Shown one piece after another: positions 55,680 to 64,000 of a stretch of DNA of 64,000 bases (position 1 is the stretch's first letter; each line of letters starts with the position of its first letter). Below the pieces are notes generated by a model that had not been told where the DNA came from, ran no database searches, and saw only the letters and a list, made by a program, of their open reading frames with translations. Source of the DNA: Microbacterium oleivorans (GTDB taxonomy: Bacteria > Actinomycetota > Actinomycetes > Actinomycetales > Microbacteriaceae); the NCBI RefSeq assembly GCF_023715745.1, contig NZ_JAMBOV010000002.1, forward strand, positions 124,001 through 188,000. The letters run 5' to 3'. Position numbers and translations under genes: made by a program.

Positions 55680-56496
55680 GCACCCCGACCAGCCTGAGCA
55701 GCCGGAGGTCGCCGAGCAGTCGGAGGTCGCCGAGCAGCCCGAAGTCGCCGAGCAGCCGGACGTCGCCGAGCAGCCGGACGTCGCCGAGCAGCCGGAGATC
55801 GCCGAGCAGCCCGAGGCCGATCCGGCTCCGGAGGCCGAGGAGCCGGTGACGGGAGAGCCCGTCGTCGTCGACCCGCGCCTGTTCGACGCGCACGACCTGG
55901 CACGGGCGGCGCTGCTCGAGGTGACTCCGGAGTCGACGATCGGCGAGGCCGCCGGCTACGTCGTCGAGGACGGCGGTGTCGTCTCGTTGCGGTTCGCGAA
56001 CCGCATGGACGGCTACCCCGGGTGGTTCTGGACGGTCAGCGTGGCTGTCGTCGAGGGCGCCGACCCGACGGTCCTCGAGGTGGAGCTCCTTCCCGGCGAC
56101 GGCGCGCTGCTGGCGCCCGAGTGGCTGCCGTGGGCGGAACGTCTGGCCGAGTACCAGGCGGCTCAGGCTGCGGCCGGCGAGGACGACGACTCCGACGAGG
56201 ACGACGCGTCCGACGAGGACGAGGATGATGTCGAGGACGGCGACGACATCGATGACGCGGCCGACTTCGACAGCGACGGATCCCCGATCCTGCACGCGGG
56301 AGACGTCGATGGTGTGGACATCGACGAACTCGACGACACCGCAGCTGCAGACGACGACGATGAGTCGGACGACGATGACGAACAGTCCGACGATGAGGAT
56401 GACGAAGAGTCCGATGTTGAGGACGACGAGTCCGATGTTGAGGACGACGAGTCCGACGACGACGAGGATTCGCGGGAGTCGCTGCGCGAGTACTGA
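55663..56496 (+). CDS. DUF3027 protein with repeat N terminus and acidic tail
   Basis: 277 residues. The N terminus has six hexapeptide repeats of the type E-V-A-E-Q-P. The conserved centre is DUF3027: AHDLARAALLEV, IGEAAGYVVEDGGVVSLRF, GYPGWFWTVSVAVVEG and LLPGDGALLAPEWLPWAERLAEYQ. The last 100 residues are almost entirely Asp, Glu and Ser. The family is actinobacterial with no established function; the neighbouring cold-shock gene is a frequent companion. ATG 55663 is chosen over TTG 55657; it lies within the cold-shock gene, suggesting coupling. Confidence 0.88.
   Translation: MTSTPEHPDQPEQPEVAEQSEVAEQPEVAEQPDVAEQPDVAEQPEIAEQPEADPAPEAEEPVTGEPVVVDPRLFDAHDLARAALLEVTPESTIGEAAGYVVEDGGVVSLRFANRMDGYPGWFWTVSVAVVEGADPTVLEVELLPGDGALLAPEWLPWAERLAEYQAAQAAAGEDDDSDEDDASDEDEDDVEDGDDIDDAADFDSDGSPILHAGDVDGVDIDELDDTAAADDDDESDDDDEQSDDEDDEESDVEDDESDVEDDESDDDEDSRESLREY
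55705..55812 (+). repeat. Six tandem 18-nt repeats coding EVAEQP
   Basis: Six in-frame units of 18 nt run from 55705 to 55812 with only a few third-position and first-base differences. They add a repeated acidic-Gln-Pro peptide to the DUF3027 N terminus. Copy number may vary between strains. Confidence 0.85.
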
Positions 56497-56520
56497 CGCG
56501 CAGCATCCGCTCTCACACGG

Positions 56521-56558
56521 ACGCGCCCCCGGGGATCTCTCCTCGGGGGCGCGTTCGT
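56521..56558. terminator. Bidirectional terminator between DUF3027 gene and serC
   Basis: ACGCGCCCCCG (56521-56531) pairs perfectly with CGGGGGCGCGT (56544-56554) around a 12-nt loop, followed by TCGT. It lies 24 nt past the DUF3027 stop and just before the convergent serC end. Confidence 0.8.
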
Positions 56559-56567
56559 CTGCGGAGG

Positions 56568-58719
<2,152 letters not shown>

Positions 58720-59592
58720 TTGGCTGAAGAGTTCCACCCGTCGAACGAGATTTCTGAGGCGTCGACGGCCCCCCGTAAAGGTCGTCTGAGCCGCCGGGTC
58801 GCTGCGAAAGCGCCCGCGACCCGTTCGACCGCCGCTCGTCCGCATCCCGTCCGCAGCTTCGTCACCGTCGCCGCCGTCGCGGGAATGGTCGCGACGGTCG
58901 CCATCCCCGCCTTCGCAGCGGCCGACCGCGGCGATGTCGCCGAGGCGCGGACGCTGCAGCAGGTCTCCGCCGACGATGCGCAGTCGCTCGTCGTCGCCTC
59001 GGAGGGCAGCCCCGAGACCCTCGAGCGCGGCGGGTACTCCGCCACGACGCCCGAAGAGATCGCGGCGGCGAAGGCGAAGAAGGCGGCGGAGGAGGCGGCG
59101 AAGGCCGCGCTCGCCGCCCGCCTCGCCGCGGCTTCCAGCGCGTCGAGCTCGAGCTCGCGGTCGTCGAGCTTCTCGTCCGCCGTACCGCTCGTCGCGCCGG
59201 GCTCGGGCACCGTCCGTCGCCCGCTCGCGCACTTCAACAACTTCGGCCGTCCGTACGCGGGCCACAAGGGCACCGACTACATGGTCGGCCGCGGCGAGCC
59301 GATCTACGCAGTCGCCGACGGCACCGTGGTGGCCTCGTCCGAGTCCGGACCGGGCTGGGGTGTGTACGTGAAGATCGCCCACAACATCGGTGGGACGAGC
59401 GTCACGTCGCTCTACGCGCACATGGACTGGGGCACGCGACGCGTCTCGGTGGGCGACAGGGTCTCGGCCGGGCAGCTGATCGGTCAGGTCGGTGACACCG
59501 GCCGTGCCAACGGCACCCACCTGCACCTCGAGATCCGCGTCAACAACGGCTACACCAACGCCGAGTCGTGGCTGCAGGCCAACGCCGGCTGA
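58720..59592 (+). CDS. M23-family cell-wall peptidase, signal-anchored
   Basis: 290-residue exported endopeptidase of the LytM type, cutting peptidoglycan cross-links. A basic N-terminal stretch leads to a hydrophobic segment (about 45-67). A Lys/Ala/Glu-rich linker follows. The M23 domain has the zinc pair in GHKGTDYM (His182, Asp186) and THLHLE (His267-Leu-His269), with YAHMDW between. The TTG at 58720 is chosen for GGAGG 5 nt upstream; a GTG at 58666 in frame is less likely. The leader is structured and long. Confidence 0.86.
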   Translation: MAEEFHPSNEISEASTAPRKGRLSRRVAAKAPATRSTAARPHPVRSFVTVAAVAGMVATVAIPAFAAADRGDVAEARTLQQVSADDAQSLVVASEGSPETLERGGYSATTPEEIAAAKAKKAAEEAAKAALAARLAAASSASSSSSRSSSFSSAVPLVAPGSGTVRRPLAHFNNFGRPYAGHKGTDYMVGRGEPIYAVADGTVVASSESGPGWGVYVKIAHNIGGTSVTSLYAHMDWGTRRVSVGDRVSAGQLIGQVGDTGRANGTHLHLEIRVNNGYTNAESWLQANAG

Positions 59593-59686
59593 CGACACAC
59601 GGCATCCGTTCGTCTGCTGTTCGCCCTCGGGCATCCCCGGGTGTATTACCCTGACCCCGACGCTCGTTCGAGCCGAGGGGAGCCGC

Positions 59687-59800
59687 ATGGACATCCAACC
59701 CCGCATTCGCAACCGGAATGCGCTAGGTCGGCATGTGCTGCGGCATCGTGTGCACGATTGCCACGACGTCGGTCGTGCGATGAAGGCGCTGTCATCATGA
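59687..59800 (+). CDS. Small ORF, 37 aa, basic
   Basis: MDIQPRIRNRNALGRHVLRH begins a 37-residue peptide rich in Arg and His, ending with KALSS. GAGGGGAG lies 4 nt before the ATG, one of the best ribosome sites in the window. The stop codon lies inside the next terminator hairpin. No family is recognised. It may be a true small protein or a leader peptide for the HNH gene. Confidence 0.5.
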   Translation: MDIQPRIRNRNALGRHVLRHRVHDCHDVGRAMKALSS

Positions 59801-59813
59801 CAGCGCCTTTTTT
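59783..59813 (+). terminator. Strong intrinsic terminator overlapping the 37-aa ORF end
   Basis: AAGGCGCTGTCAT (59783-59795) pairs perfectly with ATGACAGCGCCTT (59797-59809), then a run of six T. This is the most canonical terminator in the window. Its stem contains the last codons and stop of the 37-aa ORF, and it lies 86 nt before the HNH gene. The rest of the gap up to 59898 shows only the HNH ribosome site. Confidence 0.92.
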
Positions 59814-59898
59814 CGTGCCCGCATCCCTCTCGACCCGTGCCGCGTCGACACAACGGAAGGCCGCTGAAGCCGTCACGGCAGTTCGAGAGGACACCCAC

Positions 59899-60396
59899 AT
59901 GCGCACTCTGGTGCTGAACGCAGGTTACGAACCCCTGGCCGTCGTCTCCTTCAAACGAGCACTCGTGCTCGTCATGACGGAGAAGGCCACCATCATCGAG
60001 CGCGTCGAGGAGGACCCCGTCTGGGGCACCCGTGACGTCTACGACCGTCCGGCCGTCATCGTGCTGACGCGGTACGTGCGCATCCCCGCCGGGCGACGCG
60101 TGCCCGTCACGCGCCGAGGTGTCCTTCGCCGCGACGGCAACCGGTGCGCGTACTGCGGGAAGAGCGCGACGACGATCGATCACGTTCTCCCCCGATCGCG
60201 CGGGGGAGCGGACTCGTGGGAGAACCTCGTCGCGGCATGCCTCCGGTGCAACAACGTGAAGGGCGACCGGACACCTCAGGAGATGCACTGGGAGCTGCGG
60301 TGGATCCCGTCCGCCCCACGCGGCGCCGGATGGCGCGTGCGGGGGACCGAGCGCACCGATCCGGCGTGGGAGCCGTACCTGGCGCTCGCCGCGTAG
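59899..60396 (+). CDS. HNH endonuclease family protein
   Basis: 165-residue protein. The N-terminal half MRTLVLNAGYEPLAVVSFKR is a conserved actinobacterial block. The HNH part has zinc Cys83/Cys86 in RCAYCGK, the catalytic Asp94-His95 in TIDHVLPRSRGG, Asn109 in SWENLVAAC, and Cys114/Cys117 in CLRCNNVKGD. Members are nucleases; substrate of this widely conserved single-copy type is unknown. GAGAGGA precedes the ATG. It lacks partner genes of a restriction system. Confidence 0.92.
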   Translation: MRTLVLNAGYEPLAVVSFKRALVLVMTEKATIIERVEEDPVWGTRDVYDRPAVIVLTRYVRIPAGRRVPVTRRGVLRRDGNRCAYCGKSATTIDHVLPRSRGGADSWENLVAACLRCNNVKGDRTPQEMHWELRWIPSAPRGAGWRVRGTERTDPAWEPYLALAA

Positions 60397-60440
60397 GCGG
60401 TTCGGTCGGAATACTCGTGGACGGCTCGCGTTGGGCCGTG

Positions 60441-60459
60441 TATACCCCTAGGGGGTATA
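60441..60459 (+). promoter_or_regulatory. CsoR-like operator of the copper ATPase gene
   Basis: TATACCCC-TAG-GGGGTATA is a 19-bp palindrome 15 nt before the ATG, matching the CsoR operator style (TACCCC with GGGGTA). TTGGGC (60431-60436) and TATAAG (60456-60461) are possible promoter elements that it overlaps. Copper bound to CsoR would lift repression. No csoR gene is in the window. Confidence 0.75.
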
Positions 60460-60474
60460 AGCGAGGGGAGCGAC

Positions 60475-62535
60475 ATGCACGCGGAGCACGACATGCACGC
60501 CGGGCACGACATGCACGCGGGTCACGATGTCCATTCCGGGCATCAGGGCCATGACATGCACGGCGGACACGGTGACCACGTCGGGCAGTTCCGGCGGCTG
60601 TTCTGGATCAACCTCCTGATCGCGGTCCCGGTGGTGGCCGCATCCCCGATGTTCGCGATGATCCTCGGCTACGAGGTGACGGGGTGGATGAGGTGGGTCG
60701 CCCCGGTGCTCGGAACCGTCATGTTCGTGTGGGGCGGGCGTCCGTTCCTGACCGGCGCTGTCGCGGAGCTGCGACGCCGCTCGCCGGGGATGATGCTCCT
60801 CATCGCCCTCGCGATCACCGTCGCGTTCCTCGCATCGTGGGGGGCGAGCCTCGGCATCCTGCATCACGAGCTCGAGTTCTGGTGGGAGCTCGCGCTGCTC
60901 ATCGTCATCATGCTGCTCGGACACTGGATCGAGATGCGCTCGATCGCGCAGACCAGCTCGGCCCTCGACTCGCTCGCCGCGCTCCTGCCCGACGAGGCGG
61001 AGCGCGTCGAGGGCGATGTGGTCGTCACCGTCGCCCCGAGTGAGCTGCGGGTCGGCGACGTCGTCGTCGTGCGCCCCGGCGGCAGCGTCCCCGCGGACGG
61101 CCGCGTCGTGGACGGACGCGCCGAGATGGACGAGTCGATGATCACGGGCGAGTCCCGCCCCGTCGCGCGCGGAGAGGGCGCCGCCGTCACCGCCGGCACC
61201 GTCGCGACCGACTCCGGACTGCGCGTCGAGGTCACGGCGACCGGGGACGACACGGCGCTCGCCGGCATCCGTCGCCTCGTCAGTGACGCGCAGAACTCGT
61301 CGTCGCGGGCGCAGCGCATCGCCGATCGCGCCGCGGCGCTGCTGTTCTGGTTCGCGCTCGGTGCGGCCGTCGTGACGGCGCTCGTCTGGAGTCTCATCGG
61401 GATGCCGGACGAGGCCGTCGTGCGGACGATCACCGTCCTCGTCATCGCCTGCCCGCACGCGCTGGGCCTGGCGATCCCGCTCGTCGTGTCGATCGCGACC
61501 GAGCGCGCGGCCCGGGGAGGCGTGCTCGTGACCGACCGGTTGGCCCTCGAGGCGATGCGGACGGTCGACACGGTGCTGTTCGACAAGACCGGGACCCTCA
61601 CGAAGGGCGAGCCGGTCGTCGCGAAGGTCGCGGCATCCGCTCACCTCGGTGAGGCCGAGGTGCTCGCCCTCGCCGCGGCGGCGGAGGCGGACAGCGAGCA
61701 CCCGCTGGCGCGCGCGATCGTGCGCGCCGCGGGGGAGCGTGGGCTGGGCGTGCCGGCGGCGACGGGCTTCTCGTCGTCGCCCGCGGTAGGGGTGACGGCA
61801 TCCGTCGAGGGCGCGTCGGTGCGGGTCGGCGGTCCGCGCCTGCTCGAGGAGATCGGCGCGGGCGAGGTGGATGCCGCCGAGGCATGGCGGGCGGATGGGG
61901 CGATCATCCTGCACGTCGTGCGCGACGGCGAGGTCGTGGGCGGGTTGAAGCTCGCGGACGAGGTGCGGCCCGAGTCGCGTGCGGCCGTCGACGCGCTGCA
62001 TCGCATGGGCGTGCAGGTGGTCATGATCACGGGCGACGCCGAGGCGGTCGCGCGGTCGGTGGGTGACGAGCTCGGGATCGATCGGGTGTTCGCGCAGGTG
62101 CGTCCCGAGGACAAGTCCGACGCGGTCGCCGCCCTCCAGGCGGAGGGGCGGAAGGTCGCGATGGTCGGCGACGGTGTCAACGACGCACCTGCGCTGGCGC
62201 GCGCCGACGTCGGGATCGCGATCGGCGCGGGGACCGATGTCGCGATCGCCTCGGCGGGTGTCGTGCTGGCGGGGTCGGATCCTCGCAGCGTGGTGTCGGT
62301 GATCGCGCTGTCGCGCCGGTCGTATCGCAAGATGCAGCAGAACCTGTGGTGGGCGGCGGGGTACAACCTGCTGTCGGTGCCCCTCGCGGCGGGTGTCCTC
62401 GCGCCGATCGGGTTCGTGCTGCCGATGTCGGTGGGCGCGATCCTCATGTCGCTGTCGACGGTGGTCGTCGCGCTCAACGCGCAGCTGCTGCGACGGATGG
62501 ACCTGCGGCCGGAGGTCAGCGTCCGCGAGGTGTGA
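60475..62535 (+). CDS. CopB-type copper-transporting P-type ATPase
   Basis: 686-residue heavy-metal pump. The first 35 residues are a His/Met-rich metal-binding tail with HDMHAGHDMHAGHDVHSGHQ. There is no classical CxxC domain. Motifs: TGES (about 224-227), ACPHALG in the sixth helix (about 325-331), DKTGT with phosphorylated Asp near 369, SEHPLA, and GDGVNDAP (about 565). CPH, rather than CPC, marks the CopB/P1B-3 group, which exports Cu(II)/Ag(I) or Cu(I). GAGGGGAG ribosome site. It is under a CsoR-like operator. Confidence 0.94.
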   Translation: MHAEHDMHAGHDMHAGHDVHSGHQGHDMHGGHGDHVGQFRRLFWINLLIAVPVVAASPMFAMILGYEVTGWMRWVAPVLGTVMFVWGGRPFLTGAVAELRRRSPGMMLLIALAITVAFLASWGASLGILHHELEFWWELALLIVIMLLGHWIEMRSIAQTSSALDSLAALLPDEAERVEGDVVVTVAPSELRVGDVVVVRPGGSVPADGRVVDGRAEMDESMITGESRPVARGEGAAVTAGTVATDSGLRVEVTATGDDTALAGIRRLVSDAQNSSSRAQRIADRAAALLFWFALGAAVVTALVWSLIGMPDEAVVRTITVLVIACPHALGLAIPLVVSIATERAARGGVLVTDRLALEAMRTVDTVLFDKTGTLTKGEPVVAKVAASAHLGEAEVLALAAAAEADSEHPLARAIVRAAGERGLGVPAATGFSSSPAVGVTASVEGASVRVGGPRLLEEIGAGEVDAAEAWRADGAIILHVVRDGEVVGGLKLADEVRPESRAAVDALHRMGVQVVMITGDAEAVARSVGDELGIDRVFAQVRPEDKSDAVAALQAEGRKVAMVGDGVNDAPALARADVGIAIGAGTDVAIASAGVVLAGSDPRSVVSVIALSRRSYRKMQQNLWWAAGYNLLSVPLAAGVLAPIGFVLPMSVGAILMSLSTVVVALNAQLLRRMDLRPEVSVREV

Positions 62536-62606
62536 GGCGGGGGTGGTGTGAGCGGGAGGCGATGTCGGGGGTCGTGCGTATCTTCGAACTCGACCGCTTG
62601 AGTCAC

Positions 62607-62626
62607 TCGAACAAAGCTTCTACCAT
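62607..62626 (+). promoter_or_regulatory. Promoter and LexA-like site of imuA-imuB
   Basis: TCGAAC-AAAG-CTTCTA (62607-62622) matches the actinobacterial SOS box TCGAAC-N4-GTTCGA in its left half and four of six bases in the right. It overlaps TACCAT (62621-62626), a -10 that lies 6 nt before GTG 62633. A second TCGAAC half-site is at 62584-62589. Such a site fits SOS control of this mutagenesis operon; the match is imperfect. Confidence 0.55.
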
Positions 62627-62632
62627 GTCGAG

Positions 62633-63331
62633 GTGAGATCCATCGTGCGCACCACCGCCACTGCCCAAGAGGTGCAGCGGCTGCGTGCGCAGATGGCCCA
62701 GATCCAGGGGCGCAAGCTCGATGCGCCGCCTCTTCCCACCCATCCTGCCCTGGCCGAGCTGCTGCCGGGCGGCGGACTGCGCCCCGGTTCGTCGTATGCG
62801 ATCGGCGGCTCGATGTCGCTGCTGTTCGGCCTGCTGGCGCAGCCGTCGCAGACCGGCAGCTGGTGCGGGGTGGTCGGGATGCCGGGGTTCGGCGCCGAGG
62901 CGGCGGAGAAGGCGGGGGTCGATCTGTCCCACCTCGTGCTGATCCCCGAGCCGGGGCCGCGCTGGCTCGCGGTGACCGCGACGATCGCCGACGTGCTGCC
63001 GGTCGTCGCGGTGCGACCCCCGGGCAGGGCGAAGGATGCCGAGATCTCGCGACTCGCGGCGCGCATGCGCGAGCGGGGGGTCGTGCTGCTCGTGCAGGGT
63101 CCGTGGCCGCAGACCGAGGCGATGATCGACGTGACGGATGCGCGGTGGTCGGGCCTCGGCGACGGGTACGGCGTGCTCGAGGGACGCGAGCTGACCGTGA
63201 CGGTGACGAGCCGGCGCTTTCCGGTGCCGCGGTCGTCGCGGATGCTGCTGCCCGCTCCGGACGGTGCGATCGCGGTGCGTGAGCAGCCCGTCGCCCCCGT
63301 GGTCGACCTGCCGATGCGGGCGGTGAGCTGA
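62633..63331 (+). CDS. imuA: ImuA-like mutasome protein
   Basis: 232-residue RecA-fold protein of the ImuA type, the first gene of the imuA-imuB-dnaE2 translesion operon. It contains LPTHPALAELLPGGGLRPGSSYAIGG, LAQPSQTGSWCGVVGMPGFG and LLPAPDGA. The region where RecA has its Walker A reads IGGSMSLLFGLL, without the Lys, so it should not hydrolyse ATP like RecA. GTG 62633 is chosen because TACCAT is 6 nt upstream (leaderless); GTG 62645 is an alternative with an AGGTGA site. The stop and next ATG overlap as TGATG. Confidence 0.82.
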   Translation: MRSIVRTTATAQEVQRLRAQMAQIQGRKLDAPPLPTHPALAELLPGGGLRPGSSYAIGGSMSLLFGLLAQPSQTGSWCGVVGMPGFGAEAAEKAGVDLSHLVLIPEPGPRWLAVTATIADVLPVVAVRPPGRAKDAEISRLAARMRERGVVLLVQGPWPQTEAMIDVTDARWSGLGDGYGVLEGRELTVTVTSRRFPVPRSSRMLLPAPDGAIAVREQPVAPVVDLPMRAVS

Positions 63332-64000
63332 TGGATCCCGCGCTCGTCGACACCGGCACCGAGCCGGTCCGCAGTCTCGTCGTGTGGGTGCCGGATTGGC
63401 CGGTCGTCGCGCTCGCTCGCGAGGGGCTCGCGGACTCCGCGCAGCCGATCGCCGTCTTCGCGAAAGGGACCGTCGCGGCGACGTCCCCCGCCGCGCGCGG
63501 CGACGGGGTGCGGCGGGGGATGCGGCGCCGCGACGCGCAGGCGCGGTGCCCGCAGCTGCAGGTCGTCGACGCCGACGACGCACGCGATCACCGCACCTTC
63601 GCCCCCCTCATCGCCCGGCTCGAGGAGATCGCCCCGGGCGTGCAGTTGCGCGAGCCGGGGCTGTGCGCGCTGCGGGTGAAGGGCCCCGCCCGGTTCTACG
63701 GCGGCGAGGCGGGAGCGGCGACCGCACTGACCGGCGCGCTCGCCGAGCTCGGTGTGCTCGATGTGCGCGCGGGGGTGGGCGACGGCCCGTTCACGGCGGA
63801 GCAGGCGGCGCGGGCGACCGGCGCCGATGCTCCGCTGCGGATCGTGCCGCCGGGTGCGGCGGCTGCGTTCCTGTCGCCGCTGCCGGTGACGGCGCTCGAG
63901 GACGAGGCGGTCGCGAGCCTGTTCGCGCGTCTCGGCATCCACACCCTGGGGCAGCTCGCCGCGCTGCCGCCGCAGCGGCTCGTCGAGCGGCTCGGTCCCC
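63331..64000 (+). CDS. imuB: ImuB-like Y-family polymerase relative, 3' end outside window
   Basis: The first 223 residues of a Y-family DNA polymerase homologue; the gene runs past 64000. It shows VVWVPDWPVVALAREG, AATSPAARGDGVRRGMRRRDAQARCP and ARFYGGEAGAATALTG, with a helix-hairpin-helix start near the end (LGQLAALPPQRLVERLG). The N-terminal acidic residues that bind catalytic metal in DinB are missing, as in ImuB, an inactive adaptor for DnaE2. dnaE2 is expected just beyond the window. Coupled to imuA by a TGATG overlap. Confidence 0.88.
   Translation, partial: MDPALVDTGTEPVRSLVVWVPDWPVVALAREGLADSAQPIAVFAKGTVAATSPAARGDGVRRGMRRRDAQARCPQLQVVDADDARDHRTFAPLIARLEEIAPGVQLREPGLCALRVKGPARFYGGEAGAATALTGALAELGVLDVRAGVGDGPFTAEQAARATGADAPLRIVPPGAAAAFLSPLPVTALEDEAVASLFARLGIHTLGQLAALPPQRLVERLGP

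Noticed and set aside
55705..55812. CRISPR-like repeat array
   Set aside because: The 18-nt repeats are directly adjacent without spacers and are in frame inside the DUF3027 gene.
59899..60396. Restriction or homing system based on the HNH nuclease
   Set aside because: No methyltransferase, intron or defence gene is adjacent, and this HNH type looks like a conserved single-copy actinobacterial protein.

Overview
The window is 64 kb of compact, high-GC chromosome from an actinobacterium. The closest fit by protein style and gene order is the Microbacteriaceae, probably Microbacterium; this is inference from family recognition, not a search. Signs are strong G/C third-position bias, an IdeR/DtxR iron repressor, an actinobacterial PfkA, DUF3263/DUF3027/LytR_C small proteins, a WXG100 protein, an XPB-type helicase pair, and many starts whose -10 hexamer (TAnnnT) lies only 6-8 nt upstream, which predicts leaderless mRNAs. 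I see no tRNA, rRNA, CRISPR array, prophage or insertion sequence.

Layout. 1-0.6 kb: end of the F1Fo ATP synthase operon (atpD, atpC) closed by a strong terminator. 0.65-9.1 kb: YaaA, a DUF4870 membrane protein, a PP2C phosphatase with an FtsK/EssC-like ATPase, asparaginase, OsmC, PlsC and an FKBP lipoprotein. 9.1-17.9 kb: the MEP-pathway genes dxr and ispG with the site-2 protease gene rseP/rip1, interrupted by a divergent MurE-like ligase, a YcnI copper protein with its membrane partner, and a PhzE-like fused anthranilate-type synthase under a tryptophan attenuator. 17.9-28.2 kb: ACC deaminase with a GntR regulator and palindromic operator, RNB exonuclease, pyroglutamyl peptidase, ProS, a LOG-family protein and several unknowns. 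28.3-36.6 kb: nusA-ylxR-infB-rbfA, mutY/truB sharing a symmetric divergent promoter, ribF. 36.6-44.9 kb: deoC, SNF2 helicase, pfkA, a DMT transporter, Ser/Thr kinase, msrB, two small proteins. 45-51.5 kb: cold-shock protein, groEL under two CIRCE operators, WXG100 protein, a two-component pair and a CPBP protease. 51.5-58.5 kb: XPB helicase and its associated protein, a long cold-shock protein, DUF3027, serC, ideR. 58.7-64 kb: M23 peptidase with a structured leader, a 37-aa small ORF with its own terminator, HNH nuclease, CopB-type copper ATPase under a CsoR-like box, and the imuA-imuB mutagenesis operon, cut by the window end.

Functional themes are housekeeping translation and transcription (nusA operon, proS, truB), isoprenoid synthesis, cell-wall turnover (MurE-like, M23, Rip1), copper handling (YcnI, CopB), stress regulation (HrcA/CIRCE, LexA-like site, two-component pair) and a plant-association trait (ACC deaminase). 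The most noteworthy items are the tryptophan attenuator driving a PhzE-like enzyme, the MurE-like ligase with a changed DNPR motif, the acdS-gntR operator, the long inverted repeat between infB and rbfA, the symmetric leaderless mutY/truB promoter, the CTG start proposed for the sensor kinase, and the 37-aa ORF before the HNH gene. I found no clearly new multi-gene system.
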